From Bacteroidales bacterium (lineage in GTDB: Bacteria; Bacteroidota; Bacteroidia; Bacteroidales; UBA932): a DNA stretch of 64,000 nt. The position numbers and the translations under genes were made by a program. Shown piece by piece: positions 26,378-35,751 of the stretch. Each line of letters begins with the position of its first letter. The first letter of the stretch is position 1. Location of the stretch: positions 1-64,000 of the forward strand of contig JAGBJY010000029.1 in NCBI GenBank assembly GCA_017934185.1, read 5' to 3'. The notes below the pieces were generated by a model that searched no databases, had not been told where the DNA came from, and saw only the letters and a list, made by a program, of their open reading frames with translations.

Positions 26378-27319
26378 ATGAACACCGCCATTACCCGCAT
26401 CCTCGGGATAGAGAAGCCCCTTTTCCAGGGTGGCATGGCCTGGATAGCCGATGCCTCCCTTGCCGCAGCCGTCTCCAACGCCGGCGCCCTGGGGCTCATT
26501 TCCTCCATTCTGGGCGGTCCTGAGGCGGTACGCGCCGAAATCCGCAAAGCCCGTACCCTCACGGACAAACCCTTCGGCGTAAACATCATGCTGGCAGCCC
26601 CCGACGCTCCGGAGGTGGCCCGTGTGGTGGTGGAAGAAGGCGTGCGCATTGTTACCACCGGGGCCGGCAGCCCTGCACCCTATATGAAAATGTGGGCCGA
26701 TGAGGGCATCAAGGTCATCCCTGTCATTGCCTCCACCGCCTATGCCCTCAAAATGGAAGAGCTGGGCGCCACGGCAGTAGTGGCCGAGGGTGCCGAATCC
26801 GGCGGTCATGTGGGCGAGCTGCACACCATGGCCCTCCTCCCCCAGATTCTGGATGCCGTCAAGATTCCGGTCATCGCGGCCGGCGGCATCTTTGACGGAA
26901 GGGGCGCAGCCTCCGCCTTCCTGATGGGCGCCGCAGGCGTCCAGGTGGGAACCCGCTTTCTGGTGGCCCGGGAATGCCGGGTGCACCCGGTGTACAAGGA
27001 GCGCCTCATCAAAGCCGGCGACATCGGCACCATGGTCACGGGAAAAAGCCTTGGAGATGCCGTCCGCGCCCTGAAAACCCCTTTCACCCGCGCTTTCGCC
27101 AAAATGGAGGCCAATTCTTCGGTGAGTGCCGATGAAATTCGCGCTTTCGGCACCGGATCTCTCCGGAAGGCCGTTTTTGACGGGGACCTTGCCGGTGGCA
27201 GCTTTCTTGCAGGGGAAGTTTCCGGCCTCATCAAAGAGGAAGAAAGCGCAGCAGACATTGTAAACGACATTATCGGCGGAGCCCAAAAGCTTTTGGCAGC
27301 CGCCCCTAACCTGTTATAA
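26378..27319 (+). CDS. fabK: Enoyl-ACP reductase FabK (FMN-dependent, NMO superfamily)
   Basis: The 313-aa TIM-barrel flavoprotein has the FabK/nitronate monooxygenase signatures LFQGGMAWIADASLAAAVS, VVAEGAESGGHVG and PVIAAGGIFDGRG, which bind FMN. FabK reduces enoyl-ACP in the last step of fatty-acid elongation with NAD(P)H and is insensitive to triclosan. Adjacent fabF and fabZ support FabK over a nitronate monooxygenase. The start at 26378 gives MNTAITRILGIEKPLF; a frame extension to 26354 overlaps the -7 box. Confidence 0.85.
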   Translation: MNTAITRILGIEKPLFQGGMAWIADASLAAAVSNAGALGLISSILGGPEAVRAEIRKARTLTDKPFGVNIMLAAPDAPEVARVVVEEGVRIVTTGAGSPAPYMKMWADEGIKVIPVIASTAYALKMEELGATAVVAEGAESGGHVGELHTMALLPQILDAVKIPVIAAGGIFDGRGAASAFLMGAAGVQVGTRFLVARECRVHPVYKERLIKAGDIGTMVTGKSLGDAVRALKTPFTRAFAKMEANSSVSADEIRAFGTGSLRKAVFDGDLAGGSFLAGEVSGLIKEEESAADIVNDIIGGAQKLLAAAPNLL

Positions 27320-27320
27320 T

Positions 27321-28565
27321 ATGGAACATCGTGTAGTAGTAACTGGCATGGGAGTCATCTCCTGTATCGGCCAGGATGTAGATACTTTTTGGAAGAGCCT
27401 CATCAACGGGGTTTGCGGCATTGACTATGTGGAGTCTTTCAAAGATATGCCCGTCACCTTTGCCGGAAAAGTGAAAGACTTTGACCCTGAGCGCTTTGGC
27501 ATAGACAAGCCCATGGCCCGCAAACAGGACAATTTCACCCTGTACGCCATGGCGGCTGCCTGGCAGGCCATGCAGCAGTCCGGCCTGGTGAGCGAGGAGA
27601 ATATTGACCCTTACCGGCTGGGCGTGTACGTGGGCTCCGGCATCGGCGGCTTTGACGTACAGTTCCGCGAAACGGCCAAAATGATTGAAGACCCCAGCGG
27701 AAAATGGATTTCTCCGCTGTTCATCGCCACCATGATTTCCAACATTGCGGCCGGTCACATTGCCATCAAGCACCAGGCCAAGGGCCCCTGCCTGGACATT
27801 GTAACGGCCTGCGCCACCTCGTCCCACTGCATCGGCGAGGCCTTCCGCGCCATCCGGCACGGTTATGCCGATGCCATCATCGCCGGCGGCAGCGAACACG
27901 CCACCATTCCGCTGGGCGTGGCCGGTTTCTACAACGCCAAGGCCCTCACCCGCGCCTCCGATCCCAAGTATTCCTCCCTGCCCTTCAATGCCAAGCGCCA
28001 GGGCTTCGTGATGGGAGACGGATCGGCCGTTCTGGTACTGGAATCTCTGGAACATGCCCTGGAGCGCGGTGCTGTCATCTACGGCGAGATTGTCGGTTAT
28101 GGCAACACCTGCGACGCCTATCACGCCACGGCGCCCCGCCCGGATGCCACTACCCAGGCCCAATCCATCAAAGACGCCCTGGGAGAGGCCGGGTTCGACC
28201 CTGCCAAGGACAATCTTTACATCAACGCCCACGGCACCGGAACCCAGCTCAACGATTTGGCCGAAACCCTGGCCTGCAAACTGGCCCTGGGCGATTTTGC
28301 CTACAAGGCGCACCTCTCTTCTACCAAGAGCATGACCGGCCACATGTTCGGCGCTGCCGGTGCGGCCGAAGCCATTGCCACCGTTCTGGCGCTGAAAGAG
28401 GGCATTATTCCGCCCACCATCAACCTGGACACCCCGGATCCGGAGCTGGACCTGGATTACACCCCCAATGTGGCGGTCAAGAGTGAGCTGACCCTGGGTC
28501 TTTCCAATTCCTTCGGCTTTGGCGGGCACAATGCCTGCGTGGCCTTCAGAAAGTACAACGGATGA
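27321..28565 (+). CDS. fabF: 3-oxoacyl-ACP synthase II (KAS II)
   Basis: This condensing enzyme extends acyl-ACP with malonyl-ACP. The 414-aa thiolase-fold protein has the catalytic Cys in DIVTACATSSH, His in NAHGTGTQLND and His in STKSMTGHMFGAAG, with the C-terminal GFGGHNA loop. It starts one base after fabK and overlaps the following fabZ by 4 bp (ATGA), giving a compact fabK-fabF-fabZ unit. Confidence 0.95.
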   Translation: MEHRVVVTGMGVISCIGQDVDTFWKSLINGVCGIDYVESFKDMPVTFAGKVKDFDPERFGIDKPMARKQDNFTLYAMAAAWQAMQQSGLVSEENIDPYRLGVYVGSGIGGFDVQFRETAKMIEDPSGKWISPLFIATMISNIAAGHIAIKHQAKGPCLDIVTACATSSHCIGEAFRAIRHGYADAIIAGGSEHATIPLGVAGFYNAKALTRASDPKYSSLPFNAKRQGFVMGDGSAVLVLESLEHALERGAVIYGEIVGYGNTCDAYHATAPRPDATTQAQSIKDALGEAGFDPAKDNLYINAHGTGTQLNDLAETLACKLALGDFAYKAHLSSTKSMTGHMFGAAGAAEAIATVLALKEGIIPPTINLDTPDPELDLDYTPNVAVKSELTLGLSNSFGFGGHNACVAFRKYNG

Positions 28566-28978
28566 CAAGAGAGGAAATCAAAACCCTGCTCCCGCACCGG
28601 GAGCCCATGCTGCTGGCCGACGAGATTGTCCTGCAGGAAGACGGCTCTGTGAAAGGCTTCTACCGCATTCCTGAGAAACCTTTTTACTGTGAAGGGCACT
28701 TCCCCGGCAATCCCATTGTTCCGGGCGTTATCCTCTGTGAAATCATGGCACAGAGCTGCTGCCTGCTCTTTCCGGAGGCATTCAAAGATAACCTTTTGGT
28801 ATACAGAGGCTTGGACGGCGTAAAATTCCGCGGTGAGGTACATCCCGGAGACCTTTGCGAAACCCGCGCAACGCTGCTGGAACGCAAAGGCAGCCTCTAC
28901 CTCTGCGAGGTCTCCCTCCAGGTGGACGGAAAAAAATGCTGCCAGGGCAAAATCACCCTGGCCGCTGTGCCGCACTAG
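28562..28978 (+). CDS. fabZ: 3-hydroxyacyl-ACP dehydratase, FabZ-like
   Basis: The 138-aa single hotdog-fold protein has LLPHREPMLLADEIV at the N-terminus and the catalytic His and Glu in EGHFPGNPIVPGV and LCEIMAQ. It dehydrates 3-hydroxyacyl-ACP to enoyl-ACP. As LpxC in this genome lacks the usual FabZ domain, this free protein may be the housekeeping FabZ; a second dehydratase elsewhere cannot be excluded. It is translationally coupled to fabF. Confidence 0.88.
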   Translation: MTREEIKTLLPHREPMLLADEIVLQEDGSVKGFYRIPEKPFYCEGHFPGNPIVPGVILCEIMAQSCCLLFPEAFKDNLLVYRGLDGVKFRGEVHPGDLCETRATLLERKGSLYLCEVSLQVDGKKCCQGKITLAAVPH

Positions 28979-29008
28979 CACCCCCATGCACCGTATCCCA
29001 TTCGTCCT

Positions 29009-29039
29009 TTTGCAGAAAGGGCAAAAATCTTTATCTTTG
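29009..29039 (+). promoter_or_regulatory. Promoter of prfA-queF
   Basis: TTTG at 29009-29012, a 19-bp spacer and TATCTTTG at 29032-29039, 17 nt before the prfA start. A textbook Bacteroidota promoter. Confidence 0.8.
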
Positions 29040-29056
29040 CACGCTAATTAAATATT

Positions 29057-30154
29057 ATGGCAGAAAATACACTACTGGAGAAAGTACTGAGCCTCCAGGA
29101 CAAATACAAAAAGTTGGAACAGCAGCTCGCAGACCCTGAGGTCATTGCCGACATGAAGAAGTTTGTCCAACTGAACAAGGACTACAAGGAATTGCAGCCC
29201 ATTATTGCCGCCGGCCTGGAGTACAAGCGCCTGGTAGACGAACTGGCACAGGCCAAGGACATTCTCATGAACGAGAAAGACGAAGACCTCAAGGAAATGG
29301 CCCGCGAGGAAGTGGCCGATATAGAGCCCCGTCTCCCGGAGATGGAGCAGAACATCAAGCTCCTCCTCATTCCGGCCGATCCCGACGACAGCAAGAACGC
29401 CATGGTGGAAATCCGTGGCGGCACCGGCGGAGACGAAGCCGCCATCTTTGCCGGCGACCTTTTCCGCATGTATCAGCACTTCGCGGAGCGCCGCGGCTGG
29501 AAACTGGAAGTCACGGACCAGGCCCCCGGAACCAGCGGAGGCTTCAAGCAGATAGTTTTCAAACTGTCCAGCAGCACCGACGGTGTGTATGGCGTAATGA
29601 AGTACGAATCCGGCGTACACCGTGTGCAGCGCGTTCCCCAAACGGAAACCCAGGGCCGCATCCAAACCTCAGCCGCGTCCGTGGCCGTTTTCCCGGAAGC
29701 CGGCGAATTTGACATCGAGCTCAATCCGGCCGACATCCGCAAAGACCTTTTCTGCGCATCCGGCCCGGGCGGTCAGGGGGTGAACACCACCTACAGCGCC
29801 GTGCGTCTTACGCATATTCCTTCCGGCATAGTGGTCCAGTGCCAGGAAGAGCGCTCCCAGCTCAAGAACCTGGACCGCGCCATGGAAGAACTCCGTACCC
29901 GCCTGTACAACATGGAGCACCAGAAATATCTGGACGGGATTGCCGCCAAGCGCAAAACCATGGTTTCAACCGGTGACCGCAGCGCCAAAATCCGCACCTA
30001 CAATTACCCGCAGGGCCGCGTGACGGACCACCGCATCGGCTGGAGCATGTACAACCTGCCCGTCTTCATGGACGGAGACATTCAGGAGTGCATTGACCAG
30101 TTGCAGATTGCAGAAAACGCCGAAAGGCTCAAAGAAGCAGGGGAGGAAGCATAA
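29057..30154 (+). CDS. prfA: Peptide chain release factor 1
   Basis: RF1 recognises UAA and UAG stop codons and triggers peptide release. The 365-aa protein has the GGQ motif in [20 protein letters not shown] and RF1-type residues in [20 protein letters not shown] and [16 protein letters not shown] coiled N-terminal domain (residues 1-110) precedes the core. It has its own promoter and overlaps queF by one base (TAATG). Confidence 0.97.
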   Translation: MAENTLLEKVLSLQDKYKKLEQQLADPEVIADMKKFVQLNKDYKELQPIIAAGLEYKRLVDELAQAKDILMNEKDEDLKEMAREEVADIEPRLPEMEQNIKLLLIPADPDDSKNAMVEIRGGTGGDEAAIFAGDLFRMYQHFAERRGWKLEVTDQAPGTSGGFKQIVFKLSSSTDGVYGVMKYESGVHRVQRVPQTETQGRIQTSAASVAVFPEAGEFDIELNPADIRKDLFCASGPGGQGVNTTYSAVRLTHIPSGIVVQCQEERSQLKNLDRAMEELRTRLYNMEHQKYLDGIAAKRKTMVSTGDRSAKIRTYNYPQGRVTDHRIGWSMYNLPVFMDGDIQECIDQLQIAENAERLKEAGEEA

Positions 30155-30609
30155 TGGCACGGAATCCACAAAATTTGAAGGCCCTTGGCCGTCACACCGA
30201 GTACAGCCAGGACTATGCCCCCGAGGTGCTGGAAACCTTTGAAAACCAGCACCGGGACAACGACTACTGGGTGCGTTTCAACTGCCCGGAATTCACCACC
30301 CTGTGCCCCATCACCGGCCAGCCGGACTTTGCCGAAATCCGTATCAGCTATGTGCCCGATGTGCGCATGGTGGAATCCAAGTCCCTGAAACTGTATCTTT
30401 TCAGTTTCCGCAGCCACGGCGATTTTCACGAAGACTGTGTGAATACCATCATGAAAGATCTCGTTAAACTCATGGACCCCAAGTACATTGAAGTCACGGG
30501 CCTCTTTACGCCCCGCGGCGGCATCTCCATCTACCCCTACGCCAACTACGGACGTCCGGGCACCAAGTGGGAAGCCCTGGCCTGGGAACGGCTCTCCCAC
30601 CACGAATAA
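30154..30609 (+). CDS. queF: NADPH-dependent 7-cyano-7-deazaguanine reductase
   Basis: QueF reduces preQ0 to preQ1 for queuosine synthesis. The 151-aa tunnelling-fold protein of the short (YkvM) type has the nucleophilic Cys in [13 protein letters not shown], the substrate-binding [13 protein letters not shown] and DFHEDCVN. It is coupled to prfA. It converges on the tRNA-Ser gene with only one base between them. Confidence 0.95.
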   Translation: MARNPQNLKALGRHTEYSQDYAPEVLETFENQHRDNDYWVRFNCPEFTTLCPITGQPDFAEIRISYVPDVRMVESKSLKLYLFSFRSHGDFHEDCVNTIMKDLVKLMDPKYIEVTGLFTPRGGISIYPYANYGRPGTKWEALAWERLSHHE

Positions 30610-30610
30610 G

Positions 30611-30695
30611 CGGAGGCGGAGGGATTCGAACCCCCGGAACCTTTCAGTTCAACAGTTTTCAAGACTGCCGCCATCGACCACTCGGCCACACCTCC
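30611..30695 (-). tRNA. tRNA-Ser (anticodon UGA)
   Basis: On the minus strand the acceptor arms GGAGGTG and CGCCTCC pair, with discriminator G. The D-arm GCCGAGTGGTCGATGGC, the anticodon loop CTTGAAA (anticodon TGA), a long variable arm as expected of tRNA-Ser, and the T-arm GGGGGTTCGAATCCCTC are all present. CCA is not encoded. It has its own promoter. Confidence 0.95.
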
Positions 30696-30706
30696 AAAAG
30701 GGATTG

Positions 30707-30737
30707 CAAAGGTAGTAAAATTTTATTCCTTTGCAAA
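30707..30737 (-). promoter_or_regulatory. Promoter of tRNA-Ser
   Basis: On the minus strand TTTG (30737-30734), 19 bp, TACCTTTG (30714-30707), 11 nt before the tRNA 5' end. It overlaps the last codons of lspA. Confidence 0.75.
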
Positions 30738-31316
30738 GAACTTCCAGTGGAAGAGAATGAGATAAACAGCGCCTACGGTTACACAACTGTCGGCGAAGTT
30801 GAACACGGGCTCGAAGAAGATATGCCCTCCCACACCGGGAACCCACTGGGGCCAGGTCCAGAGCGGGAAATAGAACATATCCACCACCTTCCCCTGCATA
30901 AAGGGCGCGTAACTGCCCAGGGTAGCCACCGTGGTGTAGGTGGATTCACTGAAGATGATCCCGTAGCAGAGGCAATCCACAATATTGCCGAAAGCGCCGG
31001 CCGTGATGAGCGTCAGGCCCACCAGTACGCCCATGGGCACCGTTCCACGCTTAAGAAGCTTGGAAATCCACCAGCAGAGCACACAGAACAGCACCATCCG
31101 GAACACCGTAAGGAAGTACTTTCCGATGACTCCGCCGAAGGACATCCCGAAGGCCATGCCCTTGTTCTCCACAAAGAGCAGCTGGAACCAGTTGCCCAGT
31201 ACGGGGATGCTCTCTCCCAGGGTCATGTGGGTCTTGACCAGGATTTTAATCACCTGGTCAATCACCACGAGCAGTACGCCCAGAAGAATCAGAAACTTGC
31301 CTTTGGACAGTTTCAT
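30723..31316 (-). CDS. lspA: Lipoprotein signal peptidase (signal peptidase II)
   Basis: LspA cleaves prolipoprotein signal peptides at the lipobox. The 197-aa membrane protein has four transmembrane helices, DQVIKILVK near the N-terminus, and the two catalytic Asp regions [13 protein letters not shown] and [11 protein letters not shown]. The slightly long periplasmic loop (residues about 125-165) is usual for Bacteroidota. It overlaps the preceding DksA-like gene by one base. Confidence 0.95.
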   Translation of the reverse strand: MKLSKGKFLILLGVLLVVIDQVIKILVKTHMTLGESIPVLGNWFQLLFVENKGMAFGMSFGGVIGKYFLTVFRMVLFCVLCWWISKLLKRGTVPMGVLVGLTLITAGAFGNIVDCLCYGIIFSESTYTTVATLGSYAPFMQGKVVDMFYFPLWTWPQWVPGVGGHIFFEPVFNFADSCVTVGAVYLILFHWKFFAKE

Positions 31317-31717
31317 TACTTCCTGCCGGTCTTTTCCAGAATGGCCTTGCCCTCCACGGTGGTGGTGGCATGCGGAACCAGACGCAGCCGCTCCTTGGGG
31401 ATGAGTTTGCCGGTTACGCGGCAGATGCCATAGGTTTTGTTCTCGATGCGAACAAGCGCTGCCTCCAAGTTCTGGATGAACTTATACTGACGCTGCGCCA
31501 AGGCCCCTGCTTCCTCTTTGGAAAGCTGGAAGGCACCGTCGTCCTCCACCGTCTTGAAAGTGGGAGCCGTATCCAGGATGTCGTTGCCGCCGGCGTGGGT
31601 TACCACGTCCCGAAGGGTAGTGTACTCGGCGCGGGCTTTTTCCAACATCTCGTTGATAATGACGCGGAACTCTTCCAGTTCCTCATCAGAATAGCGGGTT
31701 TTGCTCGTCTCTGCCAT
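31316..31717 (-). CDS. TraR/DksA-family protein with degenerate zinc finger
   Basis: The 133-aa protein has an N-terminal coiled coil and the C-terminal TYGICRVTGKLIPKERLRLVPHA segment of the DksA/TraR family. Only one of the four zinc-finger Cys residues remains (CRVT in place of CxxC; the second pair is replaced around VPHA), as is usual for the Bacteroidota members. DksA proteins enter the RNA polymerase secondary channel; the role here is inferred. It lies between ileS and lspA on the same strand, with small gaps. Confidence 0.82.
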   Translation of the reverse strand: MAETSKTRYSDEELEEFRVIINEMLEKARAEYTTLRDVVTHAGGNDILDTAPTFKTVEDDGAFQLSKEEAGALAQRQYKFIQNLEAALVRIENKTYGICRVTGKLIPKERLRLVPHATTTVEGKAILEKTGRK

Positions 31718-31721
31718 ATCG

Positions 31722-34700
31722 TTATCGTTTTACAGTTAACTTGATGGTTCCCTCGGTCCATTCCACCTCTGCGGCGCCCTCAGGGGCCCCCGCGGCGGGA
31801 AGGAGTTCCAGGGAAAGGGATAAGGTTTGTGCTTTAACATAATCACCATAGGCCGATAAGGATGCCGCCAGGGCAGGGTCATCGGCATACACTACGGTGG
31901 AAATTCTGTCGGTTACTTCAAAGCCGGAGCTCTTGCGGAGGTTCTGGATGCGGTTCACCAGTTCGCGGGAAAGGCCTTCCAGCCGAAGCGCCTCTGTCAC
32001 TTCAATGTCCAGGGCCACGGTAAGGGAACCCTCCGAAGCCACCTGCCAGCCTTCCACATCTTCGGAAGAAATGGCATAGTCTCCGGGATGGAGGAGCACC
32101 TCGCCGCCGGGCAGCGTCAGGGTATACACTTCCCCGGCCGTCTCTGCCTTCTGGATGGCCGATATCACCGGCTGCTCCAGCTGGCCAAAGGCTGCGGCAA
32201 TCTCCTTCATGCGGGGGCCATAGGTCTTGCCCAGCACCTTGAAGTTGGGCTTGATGCGCAGGGTCATGATGCCGGTGGTGTCTTCGATGAAGTCCATCTC
32301 CTTGACATTCACCTCCGCCAGGATAATGTCCTTCACGGCGCTGAGGCGTGCCCGTACTTTCTCCGAAATTACCGGAATCATCACCTTCTGCAAGGGCTGC
32401 CTTACGGGGATGTTCACCTTCTTGCGGATGCCCAGCATGAGGGAAGTAGCCTGTTGGGCAAGGGCCATGCGCTCTTCCAGTTCCTTGTCGATGAGCTTTT
32501 CATCGGCCTCCGGCATGAGGGTGAAGTGCACGGAAGATTCCCGGTCGGAGCCGGGAATGACAGAGGTCAGGTCCAGGTAGAGCTGATCCATGAAGAACGG
32601 GGCGATGGGGGCGCCCAGCACCGCCACCGTCCTGAGGACAGTGTAAAGCGTGCTGTAAGCAGCCTGCTTGTCCGGGGTCATTTCCCCGGCCCAGTAACGG
32701 GCACGGTTCAGGCGCACGTACCAGTTGGACACGTCGTCGCAGACAAAGGTTTCCAGGATGCGGCCGGCCGTTTTTACGTCATAGTCTTCGTAGGCGGCGC
32801 GCACCTCGGCAATCACCGTATTCAGACGGCTCAGAATCCAGCGGTCCGTCTCGGTGAGGGCAGCGGCGGAAGCACATGCATCCGTCGGAGCATCGGCCTT
32901 TTTTCCTGCGACGGCGGATGTATGTGCTTCCGCCGCCGGAGCGTCCGGCTCCCAGCCGTCGATATTGGCATACCTTGAAAAGAAGGCATAGGTATTATAG
33001 AGCGTGCCGAAGAATTTGCGGCGCACTTCGTCCACGCCTTTTTCGTCGAATTTCAGATTGTCCCAGGGCTCCGCGTTGGTGAGCATGTACCAGCGCAGGG
33101 CATCGGCCCCGTAAGTGTCCAGGGCCTGGAAGGGATCTACGGCATTGCCAAGGCGCTTTGACATCTTGTTGCCGTTTTTATCCAGCACCAGACCGTTGGA
33201 AATCACCCGCTTGAAGGCGGGGGTGCCGGAAATCATGGTGTGGATGGCATGCAGGGTATAGAACCAGCCGCGGGTCTGGTCCACGCCTTCGGCGATGAAA
33301 TCCGCCGTGGCGCCAAAAGCTTCGGAGCCAAGGTTGCGGAGGCCTTCCTGGGCGTACGGCATGGCGCCGGAATCGAACCACACGTCAATGAGGTCTGTTT
33401 CCCTCACCATCTTCTTGCCGGAGGCCGACACCAGGAAAATGCTGTCTACATAGGGCCGGTGGAGGTCTATCCTGTTGTAGTTTTCCAGCGACATATCGGC
33501 AGGGTCAAAACCCTTGTCTTTCAAAGGATTGGAGGCCATGATGCCGGCGGCAACCGCTTTCTCTATCTCCGCATAGAGCTCTTTCACGGAGCCGATGCAC
33601 AACTCTTCCTTGCCGTCTTCCGTACGCCAGATGGGCAGCGGAGTGCCCCAGTAACGGCTGCGGGACAGGTTCCAGTCCTGGATGTTCTCCAGCCACTGCC
33701 CGAAACGTCCCGTTCCGGTGGATGCGGGCTTCCAGGTAATGGTCTTGTTCAGGGCCACCATCTCATCCTTCACGGCCGATGCCTTGATGAACCAGCTGTC
33801 CAGCGGGTAGTACAGCACCGGAAGGTCTGTACGCCAGCTGTGCGGATAACTGTGCACATGCTTCTGCACCTTGAAGGCGCGTCCGTCGGCCTTCATCATG
33901 ACGCAGAGGTCTATGTCCAGCGTCCCCTCTTCCTCAACGTGTTCGAAATACTGCTTGTAGCCGGCTTTTACATAGCGGCCGGAGTATGCTTTGTAGGAAG
34001 GGTCCACGGTGGCTGCATAAGCGGGATCCATGTCTTCCAGGCGCATGAAACGGCCCTGGCGGTCTACCTGGGCCTGCGGGTTGCCGTCTTTGTCCAGCGG
34101 CATGATGGCGCCAATGCCGGCGGCCTCCGCCACACGCTTGTCATCGGCACCGAAAGTGGGTGCAATGTGCACGATGCCGGTACCGTCGCTGGTGGTCACA
34201 TAGTCCCCGGGAATGACGCGGAAAGAAGCCTTGTCCGGCCGGAACCAGGGGATGAGCTGATGGTAGCGGATGCCCAGGAGCTGAGAGCCCTTCCAGGAGC
34301 CGTCCAGCACTTTGAACGGGGTTTTTGCATTGAACCAGGTCTCTACCAGGTCCTTGGCCAGCACATAAATGGCAGGGGTGCCTGTGTAGGGATTCACGGA
34401 CTGCACACGGACGTACTCGATTTCCGGGCCCACGCAGAGGGCCGTGTTGGAAGGAAGGGTCCAGGGCGTGGTGGTCCAGGCCAGGAAGTACACCGGAAGG
34501 GTTTCCGTCCCGAAAAGGGGCTGGGAAAGGCCGTCCTTGATTACCTCAAACTGCACGGTGGCCGTAGTGTCGCTCACATCCTTGTAGCAGCCGGGCTGGT
34601 TGAGCTCGTGGGAGCTGAGGCCGGTACCGTCGGTGGGAGAATAGGGCTGGATGGTGTAGCCCTTGTACAGCAGTCCTTTGTTGTAGATTTGCTTCAGGAG

Positions 34701-35183
34701 GTACCAGAGGGTCTCGATATAACGGTTGTCGTAGGTGATGTAAGGCTCGTTCATGTCTACCCAGTACCCTACGCGCTCGGTCATATTCACCCATTCCCGG
34801 GTGTATTTCATCACCTCCTTGCGGCAGGTGGCATTGTACTCCTCTACGCTCACCTTGGTGCCGATATCGGCCTTGGTGATACCCAGTTTCTTTTCCACGC
34901 CCAACTCTACGGGGAGACCGTGGGTGTCCCAGCCGGCGCGGCGCGCCACCTGATAGCCCGTCTGGGTTTTGTAGCGGCAGATAGCATCCTTGATGGAACG
35001 GGCCATCACATGATGGATGCCCGGCATGCCGTTGGCACTGGGCGGACCTTCGAAGAAAATGAACCGGGGCGCACCCTCCCGCAGCGTCAGAGAACGTTCG
35101 AAGGCCGAAATCTGCTTCCACCGCTCCAGCACGTCTTTACCGGTCTGCGTCAAGTCCAGTCCTTTATATTCTTTGAATGTCAT
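31722..35183 (-). CDS. ileS: Isoleucyl-tRNA synthetase with two palindromic insertions
   Basis: This class I synthetase charges tRNA-Ile. The 1153-aa protein has the HIGH-equivalent MPGIHHVMARSIKD, the GWDTHGLPVE editing/catalytic junction motif, the KNGNKMSKRLGN motif, a CP1 editing domain and a long C-terminal anticodon-binding region of the eukaryote-like type. Residues about 750-773 (AEAHTSAVAGKKADAPTDAC part) derive from a family B palindrome between the catalytic core and the anticodon domain (TETDRWILSRL). Residues about 876-883 (VIPGSDRES part) derive from a family C palindrome. Both are in frame. It is divergent from cvpA. Confidence 0.96.
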   Translation of the reverse strand: MTFKEYKGLDLTQTGKDVLERWKQISAFERSLTLREGAPRFIFFEGPPSANGMPGIHHVMARSIKDAICRYKTQTGYQVARRAGWDTHGLPVELGVEKKLGITKADIGTKVSVEEYNATCRKEVMKYTREWVNMTERVGYWVDMNEPYITYDNRYIETLWYLLKQIYNKGLLYKGYTIQPYSPTDGTGLSSHELNQPGCYKDVSDTTATVQFEVIKDGLSQPLFGTETLPVYFLAWTTTPWTLPSNTALCVGPEIEYVRVQSVNPYTGTPAIYVLAKDLVETWFNAKTPFKVLDGSWKGSQLLGIRYHQLIPWFRPDKASFRVIPGDYVTTSDGTGIVHIAPTFGADDKRVAEAAGIGAIMPLDKDGNPQAQVDRQGRFMRLEDMDPAYAATVDPSYKAYSGRYVKAGYKQYFEHVEEEGTLDIDLCVMMKADGRAFKVQKHVHSYPHSWRTDLPVLYYPLDSWFIKASAVKDEMVALNKTITWKPASTGTGRFGQWLENIQDWNLSRSRYWGTPLPIWRTEDGKEELCIGSVKELYAEIEKAVAAGIMASNPLKDKGFDPADMSLENYNRIDLHRPYVDSIFLVSASGKKMVRETDLIDVWFDSGAMPYAQEGLRNLGSEAFGATADFIAEGVDQTRGWFYTLHAIHTMISGTPAFKRVISNGLVLDKNGNKMSKRLGNAVDPFQALDTYGADALRWYMLTNAEPWDNLKFDEKGVDEVRRKFFGTLYNTYAFFSRYANIDGWEPDAPAAEAHTSAVAGKKADAPTDACASAAALTETDRWILSRLNTVIAEVRAAYEDYDVKTAGRILETFVCDDVSNWYVRLNRARYWAGEMTPDKQAAYSTLYTVLRTVAVLGAPIAPFFMDQLYLDLTSVIPGSDRESSVHFTLMPEADEKLIDKELEERMALAQQATSLMLGIRKKVNIPVRQPLQKVMIPVISEKVRARLSAVKDIILAEVNVKEMDFIEDTTGIMTLRIKPNFKVLGKTYGPRMKEIAAAFGQLEQPVISAIQKAETAGEVYTLTLPGGEVLLHPGDYAISSEDVEGWQVASEGSLTVALDIEVTEALRLEGLSRELVNRIQNLRKSSGFEVTDRISTVVYADDPALAASLSAYGDYVKAQTLSLSLELLPAAGAPEGAAEVEWTEGTIKLTVKR
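32537..32558. repeat. Family C palindrome inside ileS
   Basis: ATTCCCGG, loop TCGGAG, CCGGGAAT, followed by the conserved flank GACAGAGG. It is translated on the minus strand as SVIPGSDRESS. Confidence 0.8.
32865..32934. repeat. Family B palindromic element (copy B2) inside ileS
   Basis: Arms 32865-32887 and 32909-32934 pair over about 22 positions with a 3-nt bulge and one mismatch. They enclose a 21-nt loop containing GCATCGGCCTTTTTT, the core shared with copy B1 at 52506-52570. The outermost ten bases of the arms (GGCGGAAGCA) are also shared with B1, while the inner arm bases differ. Confidence 0.85.
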
Positions 35184-35201
35184 ATTTTTTGGCTATTTTT
35201 G
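35172..35201 (+). promoter_or_regulatory. Promoter of cvpA
   Basis: TTTG at 35172-35175, 18 bp, TATTTTTG at 35194-35201. The -33 box falls within the first codons of ileS on the other strand. Confidence 0.65.
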
Positions 35202-35218
35202 TATGCTATTAAAGGCTG

Positions 35219-35250
35219 CAAATATAATCATTTTAACTGAGACGGACAAA
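35219..35250 (-). promoter_or_regulatory. Promoter of ileS
   Basis: On the minus strand TTTG (35250-35247), 20 bp, TATATTTG (35226-35219), about 35 nt before the ileS start. It lies just downstream of the divergent cvpA promoter, so mutual interference is possible. Confidence 0.7.
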
Positions 35251-35252
35251 CT

Positions 35253-35750
35253 ATGAACACCCTTGATATTGTTTTACTGCTCCTGCTCATTCCGGGAATC
35301 GTACGGGGACTCTCCCGGGGATTTCTGGAACAGGCCGTTTCCCTGGCCGGTGTCATTCTCAGTGTCTATCTGGCATTCCGCTTTTCCGGCGCGGTGTGCG
35401 AGCGCCTCAAAGAATACATCACGGTGTCGGAGACCCTCCTCAACGTCATCGGCTTTGCGCTGGTGCTGGTGGCCGTTCTCATCGTGGTGATGATTATTGC
35501 CAAACTCATCACCCGGGTGGCCGAAATGGCCTCGCTGGGATGGCTCAACCGCGTGCTGGGCCTGGTCTTTTCCCTGACCATCGCCGCCCTTATCCTCAGC
35601 ATCCTCCTCATCCTCTTCGATACGGTGAATGTCAAGTTCGAGCTGGTAAAAAGCCCCATTCTTCAGGAATCGCTCCTCTACGGCGTCCTGAAAGACATCG
35701 GCTACTTTGTGTTTCCGTACTTAAAACAGCTCTTGATGATTCCCTCCTAG
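35253..35750 (+). CDS. CvpA family membrane protein
   Basis: The 165-aa protein has four hydrophobic helices and the CvpA opening DIVLLLLLIPGIVRGLSRGF. CvpA family members are linked to colicin V production and envelope homeostasis, but the molecular role is unclear. Its stop is one base from the convergent tsaB stop. Confidence 0.85.
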   Translation: MNTLDIVLLLLLIPGIVRGLSRGFLEQAVSLAGVILSVYLAFRFSGAVCERLKEYITVSETLLNVIGFALVLVAVLIVVMIIAKLITRVAEMASLGWLNRVLGLVFSLTIAALILSILLILFDTVNVKFELVKSPILQESLLYGVLKDIGYFVFPYLKQLLMIPS

Positions 35751-35751
35751 G

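Noticed and set aside
32675..32700. CCGGGGTCATTTCCCCGG in ileS as a family C copy
   Set aside because: The encoded YWAGEMTPDKQ belongs to the native IleS sequence and the flanks do not match family C.
33240..35240. Long plus-strand open frame opposite ileS
   Set aside because: Same codon-phase artefact as opposite the glycogen genes; no start context or homology.
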